Shown piece by piece: positions 1 to 5,417 of a DNA stretch of 5,417 bases. The position numbers and the translations under genes were made by a program. The notes under the pieces were generated by a model. That model was not told the origin of the DNA. It did not search any database and worked only from the letters and a program-made list of their open reading frames with translations. Position 1 is the first letter of the stretch, and each line of letters starts with the position of its first letter. Source of the DNA: an uncultured Methylophaga sp. (GTDB lineage: Bacteria; Pseudomonadota; Gammaproteobacteria; Nitrosococcales; Methylophagaceae); assembly GCA_946885755.1 (NCBI GenBank), contig CAMPHB010000109.1, positions 1 through 5,417 of the forward strand, read 5' to 3'.

Positions 1-376
1 GCGCCTGACCTTCTTCTGACAGCTTGATAGCAAACTTGGCAATTTTCTTTGCTTCATCGCCAACACGCTCCAGATCCGCCACCATCTTGATCACCGAAAT
101 CACCAGTCGCAAATCACGGGCGGTGGGCTGCCGGCGGGCAAGGATCAGCGTGGCTTCCTCATCCAGGACAACCTCCATCTGATCCACTTTTTTGTCAGTC
201 ACACGGACTTCATCAGCAAGATGGCTGTCGTTTTCCACCAAAGCGGTAATGGCCAGATTCAGCTGCGATTCCACCAAACCACCCATTTTCAAAAACTCGG
301 TTTTAAGGGCCATCAACTCGTCATTGAACTTGTGCGAGATATGATCGCCGTATACATCATCCTTTTTGTCGGACAT
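1..376 (-). CDS. phoU: PhoU, phosphate transport/signalling regulator (N-terminal half, partial)
   Basis: This is the first 125 codons of phoU, and the gene continues past the left edge. PhoU is a cytoplasmic all-helical protein that ties the Pst transporter to the PhoR/PhoB system and keeps the Pho regulon off when phosphate is plentiful. My translation begins MSDKKDDVYGDHISHKFNDE. It contains a conserved RRQPTARDLR segment at residues 81-90 and DLERVGDEAKK from residue 101, whose E103-xxx-D107 spacing is the metal-binding ExxxD motif of the first PhoU repeat. Family members are about 230-240 residues, so roughly half is present; the second repeat is missing only because the window ends. The ATG has a TGGAG ribosome site 9 nt upstream. 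It lies 33 bp after the pstB stop, with no terminator between them, so the two should be co-transcribed. Confidence 0.96.
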   Translation of the reverse strand, partial: MSDKKDDVYGDHISHKFNDELMALKTEFLKMGGLVESQLNLAITALVENDSHLADEVRVTDKKVDQMEVVLDEEATLILARRQPTARDLRLVISVIKMVADLERVGDEAKKIAKFAIKLSEEGQA

Positions 377-385
377 AACTATGCG

Positions 386-390
386 CTCCA
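386..390 (-). promoter_or_regulatory. Ribosome binding site of phoU
   Basis: TGGAG on the minus strand sits 9 nt before the phoU ATG, inside the short pstB-phoU gap. It supports the chosen start and suggests phoU has its own initiation site rather than relying on overlap with pstB. Confidence 0.7.
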
Positions 391-409
391 ATGTGCCGTT
401 ATAAGCAAA

Positions 410-1312
410 TTAACCAAACCGTCCGGTGATATAAGACTCGGTAAGATCATGTTCGGGCGAGGTAAACACTTTCGTAGTGTCATTCACTTCTACCAGACTA
501 CCCATATGAAAATACGCGGTGCGATTGGACACCCGGGCCGCCTGCTGCATCGAATGCGTGACAATCACTATGGTGTAACTCTCCGACATTTCAGCGATCA
601 GTTCTTCTACCTTGGCGGTGGCAATCGGATCCAGCGCCGAGCAGGGTTCATCCATCAGGATGACTTCCGGGCTGACGGCAATGGCCCTGGCGATACACAG
701 ACGCTGCTGCTGGCCGCCCGACATACCGGTGGCCATCGAATGCAGCCGATCTTTGACCTCATTCCAGAGACCGGCTTTGCGCAGACTGTCTTCAACAATG
801 TCATCCAGATCGGCTTTACGATTGGCGAGGCCGTGAATCCGCGGCCCGTAAGCGACATTGTCATAAATTGATTTGGGAAACGGGTTCGGCTTCTGAAACA
901 CCATGCCCACCCGCGCGCGCAGCTCCACCACATCTTTTTTGGAATGATAAATGTCTTCATCATCCAGCAGAATCTGGCCTTCAACCCGGCAAATATCAAT
1001 ACTGTCGTTCATCCGGTTAAGGCAGCGCAGAAAGGTCGATTTACCGCAACCGGAGGGTCCGATAAACGAAATCACCTGATTACGGCCGATATCCAGGCTG
1101 ACATCTTTAATCGCCCGATCTTCGCCGTAAAACACTTCAACATTTCGCAGCCGGAATTTGGCGTTATCAATATAGGGTTTACCGACCGTTTTGCCTTCCT
1201 GGACTGGCGCCGATTGCGCATTGGCATGACTGACCGGCTCTTTAGGGATGATAAGGGACTTTTCATCACCGCCGGCCGCAGCCTCAGTGGCAATTGTTTC
1301 ATTAACATTCAT
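410..1312 (-). CDS. pstB: PstB, phosphate ABC transporter ATP-binding protein
   Basis: This is the cytoplasmic ATPase that powers phosphate import through PstC-PstA. Residue numbers here count from the upstream ATG at 1321. Walker A is GPSGCGKST at 88-96, the Q-loop is in VFQKPNPFP (Q143), the ABC signature is MSGGQQQR at 200-207 (Met where Leu is usual), Walker B is ILMDEP at 221-226 with catalytic E225, the D-loop is SALD at 228-231, and the switch histidine is H256. The FQKPNPFP stretch is typical of PstB rather than ABC ATPases in general. An ATG at 1321 is also possible, giving 303 residues, but it is only 1 nt from the AGGAG ribosome site. The ATG at 1312 is 10 nt away and is preferred, giving 300 residues. 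Before the ATPase core lies a polar, Ala/Glu-rich extension of about 50 residues that E. coli PstB (about 257 residues) lacks. The gene follows pstA almost directly. Confidence 0.97.
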   Translation of the reverse strand: MNVNETIATEAAAGGDEKSLIIPKEPVSHANAQSAPVQEGKTVGKPYIDNAKFRLRNVEVFYGEDRAIKDVSLDIGRNQVISFIGPSGCGKSTFLRCLNRMNDSIDICRVEGQILLDDEDIYHSKKDVVELRARVGMVFQKPNPFPKSIYDNVAYGPRIHGLANRKADLDDIVEDSLRKAGLWNEVKDRLHSMATGMSGGQQQRLCIARAIAVSPEVILMDEPCSALDPIATAKVEELIAEMSESYTIVIVTHSMQQAARVSNRTAYFHMGSLVEVNDTTKVFTSPEHDLTESYITGRFG

Positions 1313-1322
1313 CGTATTCATT

Positions 1323-1327
1323 CTCCT
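1323..1327 (-). promoter_or_regulatory. Ribosome binding site of pstB (decides the start)
   Basis: AGGAG on the minus strand lies immediately next to the pstA stop codon. It leaves 1 nt before the ATG at 1321, too little for normal initiation, and 10 nt before the in-frame ATG at 1312. The position next to the pstA stop suggests that ribosomes ending pstA restart on pstB. Confidence 0.75.
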
Positions 1328-2602
1328 TTACCACCGACGCTCAAGGCGTTTACGAAGCCAGATGGCCAGTGCATTCATACCCAACAGGAAAGTCAGCAAA
1401 ACGATAATGGCCGCTGACGCACGTTCAATAAAGGCAAGCTCCGGACTGCCTGCCCACAGGAACACCTGCACCGGCAAGACGGTGGCAGCATCGAGGAAAC
1501 CCTCAGGAATTTCCACAATAAAGGCCACCATACCAATCAATAACAATGGCGCTGTTTCACCCAGTGCCTGCGCCATGCCGATAATAGAGCCGGTTAACAT
1601 GCCCGGCATCGCCAGTGGCAAGACGTGATGTAACACCACCTGCATTTTTGAAGCGCCAATCCCCTCGGCGGCTTCACGTACCGATGGCGGCACACTCTTG
1701 ATAGCTGCGCGGCTGGAAATAATAATCGTCGGCAAAGTCATCAAGGTCAGCACCAGACCACCAACAAACGGCACCGATCGCGGCATGCCAAACAAATTGA
1801 TAAACACCGCCAGACCCAGCAGACCGAAGATAATCGACGGCACCGCGGCAAGGTTATTGATATTCACCTCAATAAAATCCGTCAGCCGGTTTTTAGGGGC
1901 AAATTCCTCAAGATAAATTGCCGCCGCCACACCAATCGGGAACGACAGTACCAGCGTCACAAACATCACCAGTAATGAGCCGACCACTGCGCCCAGCACA
2001 CCGGCTCTGGCCGGATCACGTGAGTCGCCGCTGCTGAAAAACACGTCGTTAAAGGCGGTGTCTATCACGCCTCTTTGTTTTAACTCATCAACCCATGCCT
2101 GCTGTTGCTCAGACAATTTAATAGAGTAAGCCTTGTCACTCTCATGTTTGACATAGACATCTACGTCACTGTGGGCAAGGAAGGTAATGGTCTGCGTGGT
2201 GCCCATCCAGTCAGGATTGGCTACCAGCGCATCACGCAGTTCAATAGACGCGTAGGGATTAATCAGGCCGCGCAACGCATCGCGATCATCCTCGGTGGCA
2301 TCCGGCAGGGTTTTCGACAAACTGACGATTAACGGCTCGACAAAATCCGCCATACGGACTTCATCCGCATTGGTCGGGTCTTCCAGAAACATTGCCGCTG
2401 AGTCCATCTCGACATCCAGCGTAATGGTGGTCTTTAAAAACCCGGTGTGACCTTTGCCGATAATATCCGCAAACAACACCACCAGTGCGGCCAGGGCAAT
2501 CGCAATCGCCAGGATGCCGTAAGCCCGAAAGCGGCGTTCTTTGCGATAACGTCTTTTCAATGAGCGGCGGACAATTTCCGCCTGTGTAGTGCGATCAGTC
2601 AT
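1328..2602 (-). CDS. pstA: PstA, phosphate ABC transporter permease (long form)
   Basis: This is an inner-membrane permease subunit that pairs with PstC to form the phosphate channel. At 424 residues it is well above E. coli PstA (about 296). Residues 1-26 are strongly basic (SLKRRYRKERRFR region), followed by a membrane segment at about 27-47. A hydrophilic, probably periplasmic domain covers about 48-200, rich in acidic residues. This layout matches the N-terminal domain I know as DUF3333, recalled and not searched. The permease core follows, with membrane segments near 201-230, 249-272, 276-296, 334-362 and 393-416. The ATPase-docking EAA loop is at 310-329 (EAAEGIG to HHVLP). The ATG overlaps the end of pstC by 8 bp and has only a weak purine-rich AGAGAA upstream, so translation is probably coupled to pstC. 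Confidence 0.96.
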   Translation of the reverse strand: MTDRTTQAEIVRRSLKRRYRKERRFRAYGILAIAIALAALVVLFADIIGKGHTGFLKTTITLDVEMDSAAMFLEDPTNADEVRMADFVEPLIVSLSKTLPDATEDDRDALRGLINPYASIELRDALVANPDWMGTTQTITFLAHSDVDVYVKHESDKAYSIKLSEQQQAWVDELKQRGVIDTAFNDVFFSSGDSRDPARAGVLGAVVGSLLVMFVTLVLSFPIGVAAAIYLEEFAPKNRLTDFIEVNINNLAAVPSIIFGLLGLAVFINLFGMPRSVPFVGGLVLTLMTLPTIIISSRAAIKSVPPSVREAAEGIGASKMQVVLHHVLPLAMPGMLTGSIIGMAQALGETAPLLLIGMVAFIVEIPEGFLDAATVLPVQVFLWAGSPELAFIERASAAIIVLLTFLLGMNALAIWLRKRLERRW

Positions 2603-3983
2603 ATTGTTCTCTGTATTTACGAACGATCTTCAGGGCAATCACGTTAAGCAGTAAGGTGACAATAAACAACATCGCACCCAGGGCAAACGCGGCAAGTGTT
2701 TTGGGACTGTCAAACTCCTGATCACCAACTAACAGGGTGACAATCTGCACGGTCACGGTGGTGACCGATTCCAACGGATTCGCGGTCAGATTGGCAGCAA
2801 GCCCTGCCGCCATCACCACAATCATGGTTTCACCAATCGCCCGTGACGCCGCCAGCAAAATACCACCCATAATGCCGGGCAACGCTGCCGGGAAAATCAC
2901 TTTTTTCATGGTTTCTGACTGGGTGGCCCCTAATGCCAGCGAACCGTCCCGCAGGCTTTGTGGCACAGCATTAATCACGTCATCAGAGAGCGACGAGACA
3001 AACGGAATGATCATGATCCCCATGACTAGTCCCGCTGCCAGCGCACTTTGTGAAGAAGCCCCAAAACCCAGTACTTCGGCAAAATCAGCGATAAAAGGCG
3101 CAACTGTCAACGCCGCAAAAAACCCGTAAACAACCGTCGGCACACCGGCCAGCAATTCCAAAAGCGGCTTCACCACGCTGCGCACATGCTTGTTGGCATA
3201 TTCCGATAGATAAATCGCCGAAAACAAACCCACCGGCACCGCCACCAGCAAGGCAATGGCTGAAATCAGCAAGGTACCGGTAAACAGTGGAATCATGCCG
3301 AAAGCACCGCTTGAAGCCACCTGATCTGCTCTGAGCGCGACCTGTGGACTCCAACTGGTGCCAAAAAAGAATTCCGTAAAAGGCACCATGCCGAAAAAGC
3401 GGATGGTTTCAAACGCCACCGAAAAAATGATGCCAACGGTGGTTAAAATCGCCAGGCCGGCACAGGCAAACAAGATCCAGCGCAGCGTTTTTTCGACCTG
3501 CTCTCTGGCATTGAGCTTCGGCTGTATCCGATACCAGCCAACAAAACCGGCAAGTGCCGCAATTGATAACACCAGCAGTGTCATATAGTTGTCACTGTTA
3601 TCACTGAGCACTTTAAGCCGGTCGGCAGCTTCTAACAGCGGCGCATCTGCCGCCCCGGCGGATAGCGCGCCACTGGCCAGATTACTGATTTTTGACATCA
3701 TCAGGCTGGCTTCACCAACCGATTTTGGAATCAACTCCGCCGGCAATGAGCCCAACACCAGCATCTGAATGATCTGACTTTCAAACGACACCCACAGTGC
3801 CAGAATAATCAGTGCCGGAATGCCACACCACATCGCCGCACGCACGCCATAATAGCCGGGCAGCGATTTAAGATGACGAATACCGCCTAATGGCGCGGCG
3901 AGTTCCTTTGACCGTAAATAACCCAGCGAATAAGCCACAATAATGAGCAGCAGGGTTATAAAAAACAGATTCGAGGATTGCAT
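2595..3983 (-). CDS. pstC: PstC, phosphate ABC transporter permease (long form)
   Basis: This is the other inner-membrane permease subunit, partner of PstA. It has 462 residues against about 319 in E. coli. The extra N-terminal part contains membrane segments near 5-23, 50-68 and 133-150, and the segment HLKSLPGYYGVRAAMWCGIP at about 37-56. That segment is characteristic of the long PstC form (the N-terminal domain I recall as DUF3708). The permease core begins near 166, with further segments near 166-190, 229-258, 274-297, 313-334, 367-395 and 430-455. The EAA-like loop for docking PstB is at about 345-369 (RDGSLALGATQ to FPAALP). The segment count of nine is by eye. The ATG has AGGA 6 nt upstream. 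The gene is separated from pstS by 139 bp holding hairpins, but its 3' end overlaps pstA. Confidence 0.96.
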   Translation of the reverse strand: MQSSNLFFITLLLIIVAYSLGYLRSKELAAPLGGIRHLKSLPGYYGVRAAMWCGIPALIILALWVSFESQIIQMLVLGSLPAELIPKSVGEASLMMSKISNLASGALSAGAADAPLLEAADRLKVLSDNSDNYMTLLVLSIAALAGFVGWYRIQPKLNAREQVEKTLRWILFACAGLAILTTVGIIFSVAFETIRFFGMVPFTEFFFGTSWSPQVALRADQVASSGAFGMIPLFTGTLLISAIALLVAVPVGLFSAIYLSEYANKHVRSVVKPLLELLAGVPTVVYGFFAALTVAPFIADFAEVLGFGASSQSALAAGLVMGIMIIPFVSSLSDDVINAVPQSLRDGSLALGATQSETMKKVIFPAALPGIMGGILLAASRAIGETMIVVMAAGLAANLTANPLESVTTVTVQIVTLLVGDQEFDSPKTLAAFALGAMLFIVTLLLNVIALKIVRKYREQYD

Positions 3984-3989
3984 GTTATT

Positions 3990-3993
3990 TCCT
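3990..3993 (-). promoter_or_regulatory. Ribosome binding site of pstC
   Basis: AGGA (within CAGGAAA) on the minus strand is 6 nt before the pstC ATG. This is a moderate site that supports independent initiation of pstC, since the upstream gene pstS ends 139 bp away. Confidence 0.65.
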
Positions 3994-4011
3994 GAATGCG
4001 ACTAGGGAATC

Positions 4012-4046
4012 GTGAAAATATTACGCTAGCGAACAACCATTTTCAC
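4012..4046 (-). repeat. Inverted repeat in the pstS-pstC gap
   Basis: On the minus strand GTGAAAAT (4046-4039) is followed 19 nt later by its exact complement ATTTTCAC (4019-4012), an 8-bp stem. The loop contains the 8-bp palindrome CGCTAGCG (4024-4031). No T-run follows, so it is not a standard terminator. It could be an mRNA-stabilising hairpin, part of pstC translation control, or a protein-binding site. The function is unknown. Confidence 0.5.
4018..4046 (-). promoter_or_regulatory. Possible weak internal promoter before pstC
   Basis: On the minus strand GTGAAA (4046-4041, 4 of 6 to TTGACA) and TAATAT (4023-4018, 4 of 6 to TATAAT) are separated by 17 bp. It lies downstream of the pstS terminator-like hairpin and could supply basal pstCAB-phoU transcription. 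It coincides with the inverted repeat and is AT-rich, so a chance match is quite possible. I see no Pho box here. Confidence 0.22.
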
Positions 4047-4062
4047 TTTACTGCATAAAATG

Positions 4063-4103
4063 AAAAAGGATGCGACCCTCAAATAAGCGGATCGCATCCC
4101 TTT
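4063..4103 (-). terminator. Terminator-like hairpin after pstS (probable partial terminator)
   Basis: Starting 23 nt after the pstS stop, the minus strand has GGATGCGA (4099-4092) pairing perfectly with TCGCATCC (4075-4068). The stem can be extended inward by a T-G wobble and two C-G pairs around a 10-nt loop, then outward past one unpaired G by AAA/TTT. Five Ts follow directly (4067-4063), then CATTTT. This is a good rho-independent terminator shape. Because pstCAB-phoU has no clear strong promoter of its own, it more likely reduces than ends transcription, giving more pstS message than downstream message. The hairpin may also protect the pstS 3' end. Confidence 0.82.
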
Positions 4104-4122
4104 CAAATCAGCTTTTTTCTAA

Positions 4123-5166
4123 CTATTTGAGGTCATCTACAGTCAGGTTAGGCATCTCTTCCAACTTTTTCTGCAACGCCATCAGGCTGTCACGAGTCGG
4201 CACAATCAGGCCAACATCTTTCAGGTAACCGTTAGGACCCATCGCTGCAGGACTGACAAACTCAGCAGCATATTCGGCAATGCCCGGTACCACACCAATA
4301 TGGGCTTTCTTAACATAAAAGAATAAAGAACGGGCAACCGGATATTTGTCCTGCGCAATCAACTCTGCATCTGGCTCAACACCATTTAACTTAGCTGCTT
4401 GCAGACGGTCAGCGTTTTCTTCCAAAAAGCTGTAACCGAAGACACCGAACATATCCTTATCACCGACCAGCTTCTGAACGATCAGATTGTCATTTTCACC
4501 GGCTTCGATAAACGCACCATCTTCACGAATACTTTCGCAGATAGCAGCATGCTCTTCTTCACTCAGCGCTGCCGCTTCTGGCAATGTGTCACAACCACCA
4601 GCCAGCGCCAGTTCGTTGAATGAGTCACGGGTACCAGATGTTGGTGGCGGGCCCATTACTTTGATTGGTTTGTTTGGCAGGCTGGCGTCAACATCACTCC
4701 AGGTTTTGTTGGGGTTTATCACCCATTCGCCATCAACCGGCACTTTTTCACCCAATGCCAGGAATAATTGCTGCAGCGTCAGATCCATTGGCTCAGCTTC
4801 TTTTGAGCTGGCAATGACGATACCGTCAGAACCAATGCGGAATTCGGTAATTTCTTCAACACCGTTGCTTTTGCAAAGCTCAATTTCAGAGGCTTTGATA
4901 CGACGTGAAGCGTTGGTGATATCAGGGTGATTGGTACCGATACCTTGACAGAAAATTTTCAGACCACCACCTGAACCGGTAGATTCCAGTTTTGGCGTTG
5001 GGAAATCGCCTTGGGCGCCAAAACGCTCAGCGACAACGGTCGCGAACGGATATACAGTAGAAGAGCCAACGATATTAATAGTATCGCGGGCCATCGCCGG
5101 TGCAGAAATAGCTGCAAGGCTACCTGCAAGGGCAATCGATGTGAGGGCTGTTTTCAGTTTAATCAC
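4123..5166 (-). CDS. pstS: PstS, periplasmic phosphate-binding protein
   Basis: This is the substrate-binding component that captures phosphate in the periplasm for PstC-PstA. It has 347 residues, the usual family size. A Sec signal peptide is clear: MIKLK, a hydrophobic stretch at 8-22, and likely cleavage after APAMA (residue 26). No lipobox cysteine is seen, so the protein should be soluble. Phosphate-site motifs are GSSTVYPF at 34-41, ESTGSGGG at 61-68, DITNASRR at 82-89 and TSGTRDSF at 176-183. Mature cysteines are C73, C98, C192 and C210, which could form disulfides. The start codon is GTG (5166-5164), chosen because AAGGAG lies 7 nt upstream and the signal peptide begins there; there is no better ATG. 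The gene ends with TAG and is followed by a terminator-like hairpin, consistent with its being the most expressed gene of the operon. Confidence 0.97.
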   Translation of the reverse strand: MIKLKTALTSIALAGSLAAISAPAMARDTINIVGSSTVYPFATVVAERFGAQGDFPTPKLESTGSGGGLKIFCQGIGTNHPDITNASRRIKASEIELCKSNGVEEITEFRIGSDGIVIASSKEAEPMDLTLQQLFLALGEKVPVDGEWVINPNKTWSDVDASLPNKPIKVMGPPPTSGTRDSFNELALAGGCDTLPEAAALSEEEHAAICESIREDGAFIEAGENDNLIVQKLVGDKDMFGVFGYSFLEENADRLQAAKLNGVEPDAELIAQDKYPVARSLFFYVKKAHIGVVPGIAEYAAEFVSPAAMGPNGYLKDVGLIVPTRDSLMALQKKLEEMPNLTVDDLK

Positions 5167-5173
5167 CTTGGTA

Positions 5174-5179
5174 CTCCTT
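5174..5179 (-). promoter_or_regulatory. Strong ribosome binding site of pstS (fixes the GTG start)
   Basis: AAGGAG on the minus strand sits 7 nt before GTG, near-ideal in sequence and spacing. It is the strongest ribosome site in the window and compensates for the non-ATG start, fitting a protein needed in large amounts. Confidence 0.88.
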
Positions 5180-5194
5180 CATTCGCATGGGTTG

Positions 5195-5210
5195 CATTAA
5201 CAAATTAATG
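5195..5210 (-). repeat. Small perfect inverted repeat in the pstS leader
   Basis: CATTAA and TTAATG form a perfect 6-bp inverted repeat around a 4-nt spacer (TTTG on the minus strand), ending 15 nt upstream of the pstS AAGGAG. The stem is mostly A-T and weak as RNA. It may affect access to the ribosome site or mRNA stability, or be chance. Confidence 0.4.
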
Positions 5211-5293
5211 TGCTGATAGTCTTGTTGGTTCAGCCCCTTGGCAGGACAGTTTTTGACTTTCAGACGAACCGGCACGGGTAAGCCGATGTGTGG

Positions 5294-5299
5294 AGAGTA
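5294..5299 (-). promoter_or_regulatory. Likely -10 element of the PhoB-dependent pstS promoter
   Basis: TACTCT on the minus strand begins 10 nt after the Pho box, the usual distance at PhoB-activated promoters, where the Pho box takes the place of the -35. It matches TATAAT at only 3 of 6 positions, as expected for an activator-dependent promoter. It predicts a start near 5287 and a leader of about 120 nt. The exact hexamer is uncertain. Confidence 0.5.
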
Positions 5300-5309
5300 A
5301 AGGTAGACT

Positions 5310-5327
5310 GTGACAACTTTGTGACAT
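5310..5327 (-). promoter_or_regulatory. Pho box (PhoB binding site) upstream of pstS
   Basis: The minus strand reads ATGTCACAAAGTTGTCAC: two TGTCAC repeats exactly 11 bp apart with an AT-rich spacer. Against the E. coli consensus CTGTCATAAATCTGTCAC I count 14 of 18 matches. The 11-bp period places both repeats on the same face of the helix, as PhoB tandem dimers need. It lies about 145 bp upstream of the pstS start and points the same way, so the operon should be induced by phosphate starvation through PhoR/PhoB. Confidence 0.88.
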
Positions 5328-5417
5328 TTAACGAAATATCACTGAGCCAAGCAGGTAGCAAACATCAAATACGTCTTTTAACGTTAATCTCAGCGTCTTT
5401 CAGAAAATGCAATAAAT
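5328..5417. other. Upstream intergenic DNA with no gene seen
   Basis: This AT-rich end of the window has no credible start, ribosome site or coding frame on either strand. It contains the perfect 10-bp palindrome TTAACGTTAA (5378-5387), flanked by two direct copies of CGTCTTT on the plus strand (5372-5378 and 5394-5400), 22 bp apart. It is probably the far part of the pst regulatory region or the end of a neighbouring intergenic space. Confidence 0.5.

Noticed and set aside
377..409. A search for a terminator or promoter between pstB and phoU
   Set aside because: The gap is 33 bp with no stem or T-run and only the phoU ribosome site, so the two genes appear co-transcribed.
221..871. A 216-residue open frame on the plus strand opposite phoU and pstB
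   Set aside because: It lies opposite well-supported conserved genes, has no plausible ribosome site, and its translation resembles no protein I know. It is a shadow of codon use on the other strand.
944..1417. A 157-residue plus-strand open frame opposite pstB and the end of pstA
   Set aside because: It spans the junction of two real genes on the opposite strand and shows no domain pattern. It is a shadow frame.
4487..4930. A 147-residue plus-strand open frame rich in Ser and Ala opposite pstS
   Set aside because: Its composition reflects the complement of pstS codons, and it shows no domain pattern and no sign of its own promoter.
5243..5260. A possible second Pho box in the pstS leader (AAGTCAA and CTGTCCT on the minus strand)
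   Set aside because: The repeats are 10 rather than 11 bp apart, the first matches only 4 of 7, and there is no -10 at the right distance.
1..5417. A search for an undescribed system, mobile element, tRNA or CRISPR array
   Set aside because: The coding space is fully taken by a standard pstSCAB-phoU operon. No transposase, terminal repeats, spaced repeats or RNA gene signatures were seen.

Overview
The window holds one minus-strand operon, read from right to left: pstS, pstC, pstA, pstB and the first half of phoU. This is the high-affinity phosphate ABC importer plus its signalling partner. All four transporter genes look intact, and phoU runs off the left edge. Base composition is moderate (about half G+C). 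The PhoU N-terminus has the gammaproteobacterial pattern, whereas PstS, PstC and PstA are of the longer form I associate with alphaproteobacteria and many marine gammaproteobacteria. The best guess is a Gram-negative, probably marine, gammaproteobacterium. Genus cannot be read from this window.

Layout. Positions 5167-5417 are the control region: a well-formed Pho box (two TGTCAC repeats 11 bp apart), a weak -10 placed as expected for a PhoB-activated promoter, a leader of roughly 120 nt with a small hairpin, and a strong Shine-Dalgarno sequence serving a GTG start. pstS (4123-5166) encodes the secreted phosphate-binding protein. The 139-nt gap 3984-4122 carries a terminator-like hairpin just after pstS, then a second inverted repeat and a possible weak internal promoter before pstC. 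pstC (2595-3983) and pstA (1328-2602) encode the two permease subunits and overlap by 8 bp. pstB (410-1312, start revised) encodes the ATPase. phoU follows after 33-36 bp.

How the parts work together. PstS captures phosphate in the periplasm and delivers it to the PstC-PstA channel, and PstB powers transport. PhoU links transporter state to the PhoR/PhoB two-component system, which would act back on the Pho box. The hairpin after pstS gives a simple explanation for making more binding protein than membrane components.

This is a known system. I see no mobile element, RNA gene, CRISPR array or undescribed gene. The points worth a second look are the post-pstS RNA structures, the extended permease N-termini, the pstB start and the pstS leader.
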